From assembly GCA_020636995.1 (NCBI GenBank), contig JACJWU010000010.1, positions 1 through 51,410 of the forward strand: a DNA stretch of 51,410 nucleotides, written 5' to 3'. Shown here one piece after another: positions 17,201-25,868 of this stretch (positions are counted from its first letter, which is position 1; each line of letters begins with the position of its first letter). The DNA is from Actinomycetota bacterium (GTDB taxonomy: Bacteria > Actinomycetota > Actinomycetes > S36-B12 > UBA10799). Both the position numbers and the translations under genes were made by a program. The notes beneath the pieces are model-generated. The model searched no databases, was not told the DNA's origin, and saw nothing but the letters and a program-made list of their open reading frames with translations.

Positions 17201-18303
17201 AGTGTTCCTCCGATGGCGGTGGCGGGGTCGATACGGGCGATCCGGCGCAGTGAGAAGGCAGCCCCCACGACGCCGGCGACGAGGGTGAAGATGGAGATGG
17301 TGATCAGGGTCTCGGTGCGGAACAACGTCGGCACCTCATCGGGCACGATGGCCCCCAGGCCACGGGACGCCAGCGCCCCGATGACCACACCGATGGCCGA
17401 CGCGATGATCGCCTGCAGCACGACACCTGCCCCGAGTTTGCGGGTCGAGGTCCCAAGTGCCTTGAGCGCGGCGAACAACTCCCGCTTCTCCAGCACGACC
17501 AGGGCGAAGAAGAGCGCCACGACCAGTGCGGCGACAGCCAGTGCGGTGTAGATGATCGAGTTCAGCGTCGAACTCTGCTGCTCGACGCCGGGGATCGCCA
17601 GCCCGGTCGCCTCCGCGCTGAGCACGGTGAGGTCCCCGACCTCGGACTGGACCTGCTCGGCGGTCACGCCCGAGTCGGTGATGATCGCGACCGCATTCAC
17701 GTCGTCGGTCACCCCTGTGAACTCCGGCCGGACCTCGTTGCGCATCGCACGCCAGGTGTCCAGAGACGTCCAGACGGTCGGCTGCAACTGGTACGACGAG
17801 TCGCGCACCACCCCGACGACCTCGGCGGACTGGGTGCCCACCGTGATGCTGTCGCCGATGGCCACCCCTTCGTAGGCGAGCTCCTGGTCGATGGCGGCTG
17901 TCCCGTTCTCGCCGGGCTGCGGCAGCCGGCCGTCGGTCAGGGTCGTGGGCACGCCGGCACCGTCGGGCTGCACCCCGAACACGGCCACGTCGTACTCCCC
18001 CGAGGGCGCGGTGCCCGCGGTGAGCAGGACCCCGACACCACTTGCAGTGGCCACTCCGGGATCCGAGCTGACCTCACGTACCTGCTCCGGGGTCATGCTC
18101 GACCGGATCAGCGAACCCTTCGCGTCGGGGCTGAAGGCATACGCGGTGGCGTTGGTCGACCGCACGGCACCGGTGGCACCGAAGAACAGCCCGTCGGCCA
18201 GCGCAGCCAGGGTCAGCACCAGGAACACGATCAGGGACAGCGCCGCGATGATCGAGGCGAACCTGCCCCGGCCCCGGCGGATCTCATTGAGTGCCAGCAT
18301 CAT
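17197..18303 (-). CDS. FtsX/MacB-like ABC permease
   Basis: The 368-residue permease has one N-terminal transmembrane helix (about 18-38), a large extracytoplasmic domain of about 200 residues, and three C-terminal helices (about 240-265, 295-315 and 335-355). This is the FtsX/MacB_PCD topology. The two permeases of this operon presumably form a heterodimer with the ATPase at 16424. The start overlaps the stop of the upstream permease by four bases. Such systems move lipids, peptides or drugs rather than energising uptake. The substrate is unknown. Confidence 0.88.
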   Translation of the reverse strand: MMLALNEIRRGRGRFASIIAALSLIVFLVLTLAALADGLFFGATGAVRSTNATAYAFSPDAKGSLIRSSMTPEQVREVSSDPGVATASGVGVLLTAGTAPSGEYDVAVFGVQPDGAGVPTTLTDGRLPQPGENGTAAIDQELAYEGVAIGDSITVGTQSAEVVGVVRDSSYQLQPTVWTSLDTWRAMRNEVRPEFTGVTDDVNAVAIITDSGVTAEQVQSEVGDLTVLSAEATGLAIPGVEQQSSTLNSIIYTALAVAALVVALFFALVVLEKRELFAALKALGTSTRKLGAGVVLQAIIASAIGVVIGALASRGLGAIVPDEVPTLFRTETLITISIFTLVAGVVGAAFSLRRIARIDPATAIGGTL

Positions 18304-19391
18304 CGTGCACCTGCCGCAGTGAAGGGATCGATCTTGGCGATCCGGCGAATACTCAGCAGTCCCGCCAGGAGGGAGAAGACGAGGACGGCCAGGACCGTCC
18401 CGGCCACCAGTGCCGGCGAGAGCGACACGGGGATGCCGGAGTTCAGCCCGCGCACGGCCAGCAGCGTGAGCACCACCGCGATCGCGGAGGCCAGCAGCAC
18501 GACCACGGAGATCTGCATGGCCACCACCCGCGACAGCCTCCCTGTGCCGGCCCCGATGGCGCGCAGCAGCGTGAACGACTTCATCTTCTGAACGGTCAGG
18601 ATCAGGAAGAAGAAGCCGATCACGACGATGCCGATGATGAACGTGAGCCCGACCAGGATTCCGAAGGTCTGGCTGATCGAGGCGACGCCCGGGATCAGGG
18701 CGACGGCGTCGGACTTCGTGTAGGCCTTCGTCCCCGGGACCTGCTCGTTGATGGCCGACACCACGGTTGCGGGATCGTCTTGGGTGGACACTGCGACGGC
18801 GTTGACAGGCACGAACGGCACGCCCGGATTGGTCGCCTTCACGATCTGGCCGTAGAGGTCCTCGGTGATGTAGGCGGTCGGGGTGGCGGAGAACTGCGCA
18901 CCGCGCAGCAGGCCCACGACCTCGAGTTGCTTGTCGGCGGCGGTGAGATCAAGGGAGTCACCGATGACGTAGCCCCCGCCGTCCACGGCCACCTCGGCCG
19001 AACTCTGCGGGAGTCGCCCCTCGCTCAGACCGGTCGGCGCCCCGGGCTGCCCGGGCTGGAAGCCGAAGACCTGAAGGTCCTCGGTGCCGTCCTTGAGAGC
19101 CGCCGATGTGGTGAGGGTGGAGATCGGGCCGGCGGCACCCACACCGTCAACGCCGGTGACCTGCTCGACGACCCCGGGTTCGAGGCGGCTGGCCTGCAGG
19201 TTGTCGCGGGCCTGGGCCGAGTAGACGAGCACCTGCGCGTCCACGCCGTTGAGCGCACCGGTGATGGAGTTGACGAGCGCGGTCGACAAGGTCGTCAACA
19301 GCAGTACGAGGAAGACGAGCAGCGACACCGCACCGGCCAGCAAGCCGAACCGGAGTTTGGACCGGCGCATCTCTGTCAGAGCCAGGTTCAT
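18300..19391 (-). CDS. FtsX/MacB-like ABC permease
   Basis: The 363-residue permease has the same topology as its neighbour: an N-terminal helix at about 16-40, a MacB-like periplasmic domain, and three C-terminal helices. It is the first gene of the operon. Its ATG at 19391 faces the MarR gene across about 120 bases containing two inverted repeats, so MarR repression of the exporter is a reasonable inference. The two permeases share general layout but are clearly diverged in sequence. Confidence 0.88.
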   Translation of the reverse strand: MNLALTEMRRSKLRFGLLAGAVSLLVFLVLLLTTLSTALVNSITGALNGVDAQVLVYSAQARDNLQASRLEPGVVEQVTGVDGVGAAGPISTLTTSAALKDGTEDLQVFGFQPGQPGAPTGLSEGRLPQSSAEVAVDGGGYVIGDSLDLTAADKQLEVVGLLRGAQFSATPTAYITEDLYGQIVKATNPGVPFVPVNAVAVSTQDDPATVVSAINEQVPGTKAYTKSDAVALIPGVASISQTFGILVGLTFIIGIVVIGFFFLILTVQKMKSFTLLRAIGAGTGRLSRVVAMQISVVVLLASAIAVVLTLLAVRGLNSGIPVSLSPALVAGTVLAVLVFSLLAGLLSIRRIAKIDPFTAAGAR

Positions 19392-19433
19392 GGTCGTCTC
19401 CGGATGCGGACACCGACGTCCGGCCGTACCGTC

Positions 19434-19493
19434 GAAGTAGTTGATCTCACGTATTTCAATTTACTTCACGTCCTTATAGTCAGCAACCTGACT
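19434..19493. promoter_or_regulatory. Candidate MarR operators between exporter operon and marR-like gene
   Basis: GAAGTAGTTGA (19434-19444) and TCAATTTACTTC (19456-19467) form an imperfect inverted repeat with an 11-base spacer. AGTCAG and CTGACT (19478-19493) form a perfect six-base inverted repeat with a four-base spacer. This AT-rich stretch lies between the divergent exporter operon and its MarR-type regulator. The role is inferred from position and symmetry. Confidence 0.55.
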
Positions 19494-19512
19494 TTTTATC
19501 GGATACCGTGTG

Positions 19513-19974
19513 ATGGTGACCACACCCGACGCACCCGTGCAGACCTGGACGCTGAGTCGTCTGCTCATCACTGCCAGCCGTCTTGTGGAGCACCACATCG
19601 CCGAGCAACTGCGGCCCTACCACCTGACCCACGCGAGCTTCGGCGTTCTGGCGCTGGTGTCACGAGGGCCGATCTCCCAGCGTGAACTGGCCCACGCCAC
19701 GCGGGTGGAGGAGCAGACGATCAGCCAGAGCGTGGACCGGCTCGAGCGCCTGGGAATGGTGACCCGGGAGAAGGACCCCACGGACCGCCGCCGATTCCTC
19801 GTGACCATGACCGATGCGGGTCGGGAGGCGTTCCGGCAGGCCACGCGCCACGATCACGCCGAACAGGCCCTCGCAGGCCTGCCGGAGGCCGATCAACTCC
19901 GCTCGGCGCTGTCCACACTGATCGAAGCCATGGGCGGACAGGAGTACGTGCCCGCCGAAGAGCCGGCGGACTGA
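19513..19974 (+). CDS. MarR-family transcriptional regulator
   Basis: The protein is 153 residues from the ATG at 19513 (a GTG at 19510 would add one). It has the MarR winged helix: ISQRELAHATRVEEQTISQSVDRLERLGMVTREKD as the helix-turn-helix, then RRRFLVTMTDAG as the wing. Flanking helices would make the dimer. It diverges from the MacB-like ABC operon and most likely regulates that operon and itself through the palindromes at 19434-19493. The ligand is unknown, possibly an exporter substrate. Confidence 0.9.
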   Translation: MVTTPDAPVQTWTLSRLLITASRLVEHHIAEQLRPYHLTHASFGVLALVSRGPISQRELAHATRVEEQTISQSVDRLERLGMVTREKDPTDRRRFLVTMTDAGREAFRQATRHDHAEQALAGLPEADQLRSALSTLIEAMGGQEYVPAEEPAD

Positions 19975-19999
19975 GCGGTCCCGCGGGGCGCGACCCGGA

Positions 20000-20064
20000 G
20001 TGTTGACTGTTGCGCGGTTACCGACGTCAGGTACCCAGAACCGTGACCACGCGACACTCAACGC
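20000..20064. repeat. Intergenic hairpin element, family 2 copy 1
   Basis: The left arm GTGTTGACTGTTGCGCGGTTAC pairs imperfectly with the right-hand segment ending GCGACACTCAACGC, with roughly 17 of 22 bases pairing. It lies between the convergent marR-like and yaaA genes, where it could serve as a two-way terminator. The left arm recurs almost unchanged at 48734-48757, also as a hairpin, so it is a dispersed element rather than a local terminator alone. Confidence 0.65.
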
Positions 20065-20095
20065 CGGCGCCCGTGCCCAGCCGGCACTCGCCCCC

Positions 20096-20839
20096 CTACT
20101 CGACCCGCATCACGTCGAGCCGGCGCCCGTCGAGTTCTGCGTCGAAACCCGCCTCGCGAGCCACGTCCAGCACCTCGTGGGCGTGAGAGATCGCACCACA
20201 CGTGGCCAGCGCCCGGGTCAGATGGCCCTTGGTGGCTTTGTTGAAATGACTGGCCGCCGTGCGCTGACCCGCCGGGCCCTGCTGCCAGACCTTCACCGTG
20301 ATCGCCCCCGGTGGCAGCGACACGAACGACGAGTACGGCGTGGACAGCATGTCGATGACCAGCCCGCGGTGACTCGCGACCTGCGCCGACACGGCGTCCC
20401 GCCAGTAGCCCGGCAGCGACGGCACCCCCGGCACCCGGGAGCCTCCGGACAGCCGGTACGCGGGGATCCGATCGGTCGGACGCACGAGGCCGAACAACGC
20501 AGAGACGATCGTGATCCGGGCGTTCACACGTCGCAAGGCCTGCCCGGTCAGAGTCGGATGGTCGAGCGCGGCGTAGAGGACTCCGGTGTAGACCCGCATG
20601 GCGCCCGCGGTCGGCGCCGAGTCCAGTTCTGCGTTCTGCACGACGAGGTCGAACTGGGTGGGTCCCAGGCCGAGCGCATCGATCGCACCGGCGGCATCGC
20701 GGCGGCACAACATCTGCAGGTCACGAATCAGGCGCCTTCGCAACGGCGTCAACTCCGGATGGGACAGCGCGTCGAGGTCGAGTGGCTTGCCACGAGCCGG
20801 TGCATGTTTGGACTCCGACGGCGGCAACAGGATCAGCAC
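20096..20839 (-). CDS. yaaA: YaaA-family peroxide-stress protein
   Basis: The 247-residue protein begins at a GTG with LILLPPSESK, the hallmark N-terminus of the YaaA/DUF328 (UPF0246) family. It also has LYAALDHPTL, ALFGLVRPTDRIPAYRL and HFNKATKGHLTRAL, in family order. E. coli YaaA limits free iron and protects DNA during peroxide stress and binds DNA. A longer open frame continues upstream, but the GTG at 20839 fits the family start and has CACGAT six bases before it. It lies 17 bases after the FUSC-like gene. Confidence 0.88.
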   Translation of the reverse strand: MLILLPPSESKHAPARGKPLDLDALSHPELTPLRRRLIRDLQMLCRRDAAGAIDALGLGPTQFDLVVQNAELDSAPTAGAMRVYTGVLYAALDHPTLTGQALRRVNARITIVSALFGLVRPTDRIPAYRLSGGSRVPGVPSLPGYWRDAVSAQVASHRGLVIDMLSTPYSSFVSLPPGAITVKVWQQGPAGQRTAASHFNKATKGHLTRALATCGAISHAHEVLDVAREAGFDAELDGRRLDVMRVE

Positions 20840-20856
20840 GCCGCCATCGTGGCAGG

Positions 20857-21789
20857 TCACGCGTGCGCGGTTGACGCGGCGTCGGGCCCACGCACCAGGG
20901 CCAGCGACACCAGCCCTCCTGCGACGCACGCACCCACGGTGTAGGCCAGGCGAAGGCCATCGAGGTAGAACGTGTCGTCGACCGATCCGGAACTCACCAG
21001 GAAGATCACCATCGGCGTCATGAAGGTCACCTGCAGGACGTAGTCGCGCTGGGCCATGTAGGCGAACATCAGCGTCATGCACACGGCCGCCATGAGCACC
21101 TGCCAGGGCCGCGGTAGCGGCGAGAGCAGTGCGGCGATCATCGCCCCGGCCACCGTGCCCAGCACACGCTGCCGGTTCTTCACCAGGGAATCCAGCGCAT
21201 AGGGCCGCAGCACGATGGCCAGCGTCATCACCAACCAGTAGGCCTTGGGCATGTCGAAGTACAGCGCGACCGCGGTGGCCGCACCGCACGCCACCGCCAT
21301 GACCACCGCGTGCCGTTTCGCGACATCGAGCGGAACCGGGGCAGGCTCGAGGTTCACCTTCATGAGGCGCACCACGAGGACGACGTAGGCGCAGACAGCG
21401 GTCATGACCAGGGCAACCACGATGGGCTTGTTCTCCGGGGTGTCCAGGGAGGCGACCGCCGCCACGATCGGACCGACACCGAACACCCCGGCACTGAACC
21501 GACTGAGCAAGCCTGCGACCAGACAGGTCACCACGACCAAAGAAACCACCGCGACATCGTGACCGTAGGCCATCGTGCCCAGCGTCCCCACCGCCACAAG
21601 TGCCGCGCACATGACGATGGCCTGCCGCAGCGTGCAGTACGGCACGAAGGCCACACTGAGCAGTGCCAGGACCCCGGGCAGGACGGCGTCACCGCCGACC
21701 AGCCACGACACCAGTACAAGGGGGATCAGAACCACGGCCGTGACCTTCAGGGCCGTGGGCAGCACATGCCTGGGCGGCGGGAACCTCAC
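20857..21789 (-). CDS. FUSC-family membrane protein
   Basis: The 310-residue protein has about eight to ten hydrophobic segments in two groups separated by a short polar linker (about 140-160). KNRQRVLGTVAGAMIAALL matches the RxxGTxxGAxxA signature of fusaric-acid-resistance-type (FUSC_2) proteins. Known relatives are linked to efflux of aromatic acids, but this protein lacks the long cytoplasmic domain of full-length members and the function is unproven. It is on the same strand as yaaA with 17 bases between. Confidence 0.75.
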   Translation of the reverse strand: MRFPPPRHVLPTALKVTAVVLIPLVLVSWLVGGDAVLPGVLALLSVAFVPYCTLRQAIVMCAALVAVGTLGTMAYGHDVAVVSLVVVTCLVAGLLSRFSAGVFGVGPIVAAVASLDTPENKPIVVALVMTAVCAYVVLVVRLMKVNLEPAPVPLDVAKRHAVVMAVACGAATAVALYFDMPKAYWLVMTLAIVLRPYALDSLVKNRQRVLGTVAGAMIAALLSPLPRPWQVLMAAVCMTLMFAYMAQRDYVLQVTFMTPMVIFLVSSGSVDDTFYLDGLRLAYTVGACVAGGLVSLALVRGPDAASTAHA

Positions 21790-21816
21790 CTGCCCCAGAC
21801 TGTCACCGCCGACAGC

Positions 21817-23049
21817 TCATTCGCCTGCCGTCGACTGCTGCGCGCCGTAGAGCGGACCGACCGTCTGACTCTGCTGAACGCTCTTGTCCGATGCGCTGGT
21901 CGCCACCAGCGTGATCTGGTGGGACTTGCCGTCGCACGGAACATCGGGCACGTTCGCCTTCCCCGACGTGGGTAGGCCGGCCTGTGCGCCGGGGTCCTCA
22001 CCGTCGACCTCGAAGGCCACGGTCTGCGCATTGGTCGTCTGCCATGTCGCTTTCACCCGCACCGTGTCGCCCTGGCAGCCCGGGGCGGTCAGCGTGAACG
22101 AGTCGATGACGGGCTTCGTACCCCCACCGGACGGGATGGTCCTGATCGAGTGCACGACCGATGCCTGCTGGCCGTCCTGCGCAGTCACGACCAGCCCGAT
22201 CTTCTGCGTGCCCTGGGAGCAGGGGACCTGCACCGTGGTGGAGCCGCTGGCGGGCAGATCCTTGGCGGCGATCCCCCCGTCCAATGTGACCTCCGCGCTC
22301 TTGGCCCCGGTGCTCTTCCAGGACACCGACACCTCCGCATCGCTGCCGTCACAGTGCACCGAACTGGCCACGGAGAACGATGCGATCACCGGTACGGCAT
22401 TGCCCTTCACGGACTGGGTCGCCTGCACACTCTGGTCCTGGGCATTGCTGGCGACCAGTGTGATCTGGTGGGACTTCCCGTCGCACGGCACGTCCGGCAC
22501 GTTGGCCGTACCCGAGGTGTCCAGACCGGCTTGTGCGCCGGGTGCTTGGCCGTCGACCTCGAAGGACACGGCAGTGGCGTTGCTCGTGCGGTAGGTCGCG
22601 GACACCGCGAGCGTGGACCCCTCGCACTGGCCCGGGGTGACTGTGAACGCGTCGATCACAGGTGGGTTCACCGGCGCCTGCTTCACGGTCTTGAGCCGGT
22701 GGGTCTCCGTCGCGGTCTCCCCTTGCGCGTTCTTCGCGGTCAGCATGACCTCGTGGGTGCCGTTCTTGCACGGCACAGTGATCTTGTCGCTACCCGAGGG
22801 TTGCAGATCGGGGGACACCTCGGAACCGTCCAGCGACAGGGCTGCGCTCTGTGCGCCCTCGGTCTGCCACGAGACCTTGACGGGAACGTCACCGCTCTGG
22901 CAATGGACGGCCGACTTCATCGACAGCGAGGTGATCGTGGGCGCTGGCGCAACGGATGGCGAGGGCGATGCGTCGCCCCCGCCGGAGTCGGACGAACAGG
23001 CCGCGAGCGCGACCACGCAGGCGGCCGCGACGATCAGAGGAGTGCGCAT
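21817..23049 (-). CDS. Lipoprotein with four Ig-like repeats
   Basis: The 410-residue product from ATG 23049 has a signal sequence ending in the lipobox LAAC, then a Ser/Pro/Gly linker. Four beta-rich repeats of about 85-95 residues follow, each with two cysteines likely to form a disulfide. The repeats alternate in type, A-B-A-B: the two A repeats share HCxxGDxxVxVSW, and the two B repeats share VPCDGKSHQITLVA with FEVDG. The family is unknown; the fold is probably Ig- or PKD-like by inference. It would be anchored on the outer face of the membrane, perhaps for binding. Confidence 0.75.
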   Translation of the reverse strand: MRTPLIVAAACVVALAACSSDSGGGDASPSPSVAPAPTITSLSMKSAVHCQSGDVPVKVSWQTEGAQSAALSLDGSEVSPDLQPSGSDKITVPCKNGTHEVMLTAKNAQGETATETHRLKTVKQAPVNPPVIDAFTVTPGQCEGSTLAVSATYRTSNATAVSFEVDGQAPGAQAGLDTSGTANVPDVPCDGKSHQITLVASNAQDQSVQATQSVKGNAVPVIASFSVASSVHCDGSDAEVSVSWKSTGAKSAEVTLDGGIAAKDLPASGSTTVQVPCSQGTQKIGLVVTAQDGQQASVVHSIRTIPSGGGTKPVIDSFTLTAPGCQGDTVRVKATWQTTNAQTVAFEVDGEDPGAQAGLPTSGKANVPDVPCDGKSHQITLVATSASDKSVQQSQTVGPLYGAQQSTAGE

Positions 23050-23111
23050 GGCCCGAGCGTATTGCGATACCCGCCGGACCCTTGCAACCCCACGCCGGTA
23101 AACCCGCCCGC

Positions 23112-23735
23112 TCAGTCGGAGGCCTGTCCCCGGGTCGCCCACAGCGCCGCCTGCAGACGGTCGGTGACGCCCAGGGTCGAGTAGATGGCGGTCAGGTGGG
23201 CCTTCACCGTCTTCTCACTGATCCCGAGCTGCCGCGCGATCAGGCGGTTGGACAGTCCCCGCGCCACGAGATCGAGCACCTCCTGTTGCTTCTCGGTGAG
23301 CGCCGGGGGTTTCGCCGTCGGGGCATGGCGGGCATCGAGGAGTGCGCGCGCGACTCGGGGATCCAAAGGTGAACCGCCACTTGCCGCCGAGCGGATCCCC
23401 GCGAGCAACTGGGACGGCTGGCTGTCCTTGAGCAGGTAGCCCACTGCCCCGGCATCCAGGGCCGCGAGCACACGCTCGGACTCGCCGAAGGTTGTGAGGA
23501 CCACGACCGCGGCGGCACTGGACTCGGTGATCAATCGTGTGGCCTCGACTCCCCCGATACCGGGCATCGCCAGATCCATGAGCACGACATCCGGCACCTG
23601 CCTTCCCACCGCCGCCACGGCGGCCTCACCGCTGTCCACCGCCGCGATGACGTCCAAATCGTCCTCGCCGGCGACCAAGAGACTCAAGCCCTCACGCACG
23701 ACTGTGTGGTCATCCACGACGATCACGCTGATCAT
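23112..23735 (-). CDS. NarL/LuxR-type response regulator
   Basis: The 207-residue regulator has a receiver domain with acidic pair DD at 8-9, phosphorylatable Asp 54 in LMDLAMPG, and a Lys in LLKDSQPS. A LuxR-type helix-turn-helix follows at about 143-200 (LTEKQQEVLDLVARGLSNRLIARQLGISEKTVKAHL). The ATG at 23735 overlaps the stop of the kinase gene as ATGA, which is translational coupling. It is the output of the kinase encoded upstream. Confidence 0.93.
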   Translation of the reverse strand: MISVIVVDDHTVVREGLSLLVAGEDDLDVIAAVDSGEAAVAAVGRQVPDVVLMDLAMPGIGGVEATRLITESSAAAVVVLTTFGESERVLAALDAGAVGYLLKDSQPSQLLAGIRSAASGGSPLDPRVARALLDARHAPTAKPPALTEKQQEVLDLVARGLSNRLIARQLGISEKTVKAHLTAIYSTLGVTDRLQAALWATRGQASD

Positions 23736-25018
23736 GTTCCGCACCCCAGTCCGAACCGCACGGTCGTTCCCTGTCCCGGTGCCGACTCGATGGTGAGGTC
23801 ACCGCCGAGTTGGGTCGCGAGATCCTGCATCAGGGTCAGTCCGACATGCCCGCTCTGCGCCGGCGTGGGAAGGAAACCCCGGCCGTTGTCGGTGACGGTG
23901 AGCACAGCCTGATCCCCCACCCTCGTCAACGAGATGGACACTGCGGTGGCACCCGAGTGCTTCGCGATGTTCTGGGTACTCTCCCGGGCGACCCGGTAGA
24001 ACGCCTGCTGACAGGTGTCGTCCAGATGCAGACCACCGTCCATGTCGAGTTCGACGTGGGCATCGAGACCGTTGCCCAGGTCCTGCAGTGCCGCACCCAG
24101 GCCGGCGTCGCGCAGATTCGGGGGGTAGATGTCGACGAGCAGAGTGCGCAGCGAACCCACCGCCTTGCGGGTGCGGTCGGCCGCAGTCGTCAACTGCCTC
24201 TCGACTCCCGGGTCCTCAGCGCGGTTGGCAAGAGCTGACAACCCGAAGGAGACGCCCGCCAGGTCCTGCACGACGCCGTCGTGCAGATCGGCGGCTATCC
24301 GACGGCGTTCCGCCTCCGACGAGTTCACCGCATAGAGCAAGAGGTCCTCGCGGTGCTGCCGGTCGCGATCCAACCGCCGCGCCATCCGCCAGGCCAGCAG
24401 CAACAGGATCAGCGCCAGTACGGCCAGGGCCCCGACCACCGTGGGCGCCAGCGCGATGACCAGCCTCTGGGTCTGCTGCTCCAGGAAGGCCTGCCGGGTG
24501 TAGACCTCCAGCAGGAAGCGGCTGCCGTCCTCCCCCTGTACCGGGAGGTACACCTCGATCAGCTCTCCGTACGAGCGCTCGAACCTGTTCTCCGGCTTGG
24601 ACAGATCACTGACCTCGGCCTCCACACCTCCGTTGTTGAGCACCTCGAGTTCCTCATCGCCGAGGTCGAAGCGCTGACCGATCAGTGGCGGCTTGTCGGA
24701 GTAGACGATGGTGCCGTCGCTGCTCCACAACCTCACCGTCACCACCGGGTCATCGAGCAGGCGCTCCCGCACCACCTCGTCCAGTTGCGCGACGGCCTCG
24801 GGATCACCCTTTTCGAGTGCTCGACTGACGTGTGGACCCACCGCCCATTGCTCGGCCTGCTGTGCCGCCACGACAGCGTCCCGCACGGACTCCTCCTGCG
24901 CCACATCACGCGCGACCCAGAAACTGATGGCGGCGAGCAGACCGAGCAGGATGAATCCGGGAATCGCGAAGGCGAGGACCTCCCTTCGGACGACCCCGCC
25001 TTCGGCGAACTTAGGCAC
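23732..25018 (-). CDS. NarL-type sensor histidine kinase
   Basis: The 428-residue kinase has a transmembrane helix at about 14-36 and an extracytoplasmic sensor domain (about 38-185) that is rich in acidic residues. A second helix follows at 188-212, then HisKA_3 with the phospho-acceptor His 246 in DLHDGVVQDLAG, and a HATPase domain with NGRGF near 390 and a G-rich end. The sensor domain resembles no family I can name with confidence. It is 18 bases downstream of a secreted-protein gene on the same strand and is coupled to the response regulator. Confidence 0.92.
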   Translation of the reverse strand: MPKFAEGGVVRREVLAFAIPGFILLGLLAAISFWVARDVAQEESVRDAVVAAQQAEQWAVGPHVSRALEKGDPEAVAQLDEVVRERLLDDPVVTVRLWSSDGTIVYSDKPPLIGQRFDLGDEELEVLNNGGVEAEVSDLSKPENRFERSYGELIEVYLPVQGEDGSRFLLEVYTRQAFLEQQTQRLVIALAPTVVGALAVLALILLLLAWRMARRLDRDRQHREDLLLYAVNSSEAERRRIAADLHDGVVQDLAGVSFGLSALANRAEDPGVERQLTTAADRTRKAVGSLRTLLVDIYPPNLRDAGLGAALQDLGNGLDAHVELDMDGGLHLDDTCQQAFYRVARESTQNIAKHSGATAVSISLTRVGDQAVLTVTDNGRGFLPTPAQSGHVGLTLMQDLATQLGGDLTIESAPGQGTTVRFGLGCGT

Positions 25019-25036
25019 GTGACGATTGTGCCCGGA

Positions 25037-25786
25037 TCAGATCGTGCAGTCTTCGGAACCCGACACACGTTGTGCCGTGGCCGTGATCTTGCCCGCTGAC
25101 CGCGTCTTGGCCTTGACCGAGAAGGAACCGCTACGACCGGTGGTCTTCCTCACGCCGGACTTGATGACCTTGCCGCTGCGGGAGATGGTGTAGTTCCACC
25201 GCTGGCCGGAGCGGTTGGAGTCGACCTCGAGCTCGGCCTCCCGCTTCTTGGCCTTCTGCCGCACCTTGAGTGTGATCTCCGATCCCGCAGAGCAGGTCCC
25301 GGTCGTGCGGACCTTCTTCCGGTCCTTGCCCGACGTGCTGTCGTCGCTGGAGTCATCGCCGGAGTCGTCGGAGGAATCGTCGGTCGCACCGACATTCACG
25401 CCCGTGGTGCACTCCTGACCACCGGAGGTCGCCTGTCCGACGAACGTGTCGTTGGCCGAGCCGCCGGTCTTCACCTCCACGCTGAACGAGCCGCTCGGTC
25501 CGGTGGTGGTCCGGGTACCGCTGGACAGGACTCCGCCGGGTCCGCTGAGCGTGTACGCCCACTCCTGGCCCACCACGTTCGAGTCGACCTCGAATTCCAC
25601 CTCAACACCGCCGTCGCGTTCCTTGGCTTTGAGTTCCCAGCGCGCGCTGCCGGAACACATGCCCTCGCTTGCGACCTCGACGCGGTCATCACTGCCCCCC
25701 TTGGCCATGGCCGGGGCCATCGGAAGGGCCAGCATCAGTCCGGTGCCTGCGATGAGACCGGGGATCGCCTTGTTCTTGGTAAGCAT
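25037..25786 (-). CDS. Secreted protein with two beta repeats and acidic linker
   Basis: The 249-residue protein has a signal peptide ending near APAMA (about residue 28). It then has two similar domains of about 95 residues separated by an acidic Ser/Asp linker (DDSSDDSGDDSSDDS). The domains share EVDSN..GQ.W.YT and GSFSVxxKT, and each has two cysteines. I do not recognise the family. It lies 18 bases upstream of the sensor kinase and probably begins that operon, so it may be a ligand, co-sensor or target of the two-component system. Confidence 0.7.
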   Translation of the reverse strand: MLTKNKAIPGLIAGTGLMLALPMAPAMAKGGSDDRVEVASEGMCSGSARWELKAKERDGGVEVEFEVDSNVVGQEWAYTLSGPGGVLSSGTRTTTGPSGSFSVEVKTGGSANDTFVGQATSGGQECTTGVNVGATDDSSDDSGDDSSDDSTSGKDRKKVRTTGTCSAGSEITLKVRQKAKKREAELEVDSNRSGQRWNYTISRSGKVIKSGVRKTTGRSGSFSVKAKTRSAGKITATAQRVSGSEDCTI

Positions 25787-25854
25787 TGAAGCCTCCTTCG
25801 TTGTTCTTGAGGATCAGCCTGCTGCGCCGGTGGTCCGCGGGACAATCGGACCTT

Positions 25855-25866
25855 GGTCCTAGGACC
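25855..25866. promoter_or_regulatory. GGTCC palindrome upstream of the secreted-protein/kinase operon
   Basis: GGTCCTAGGACC is a perfect 12-base palindrome 68 bases before the start of the secreted-protein gene. Further GGTCC or GGACC half-sites lie on either side, between 25830 and 25876. The spacing fits an operator for the operon, but it also sits just before the TspO stop codon. The role is inference. Confidence 0.45.
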
Positions 25867-25868
25867 TC

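Noticed and set aside
20840..21610. Long N-terminal extension of YaaA
   Set aside because: It overlaps the FUSC-like gene in another frame and has no family similarity. YaaA proteins start right at LILLPPSESK.
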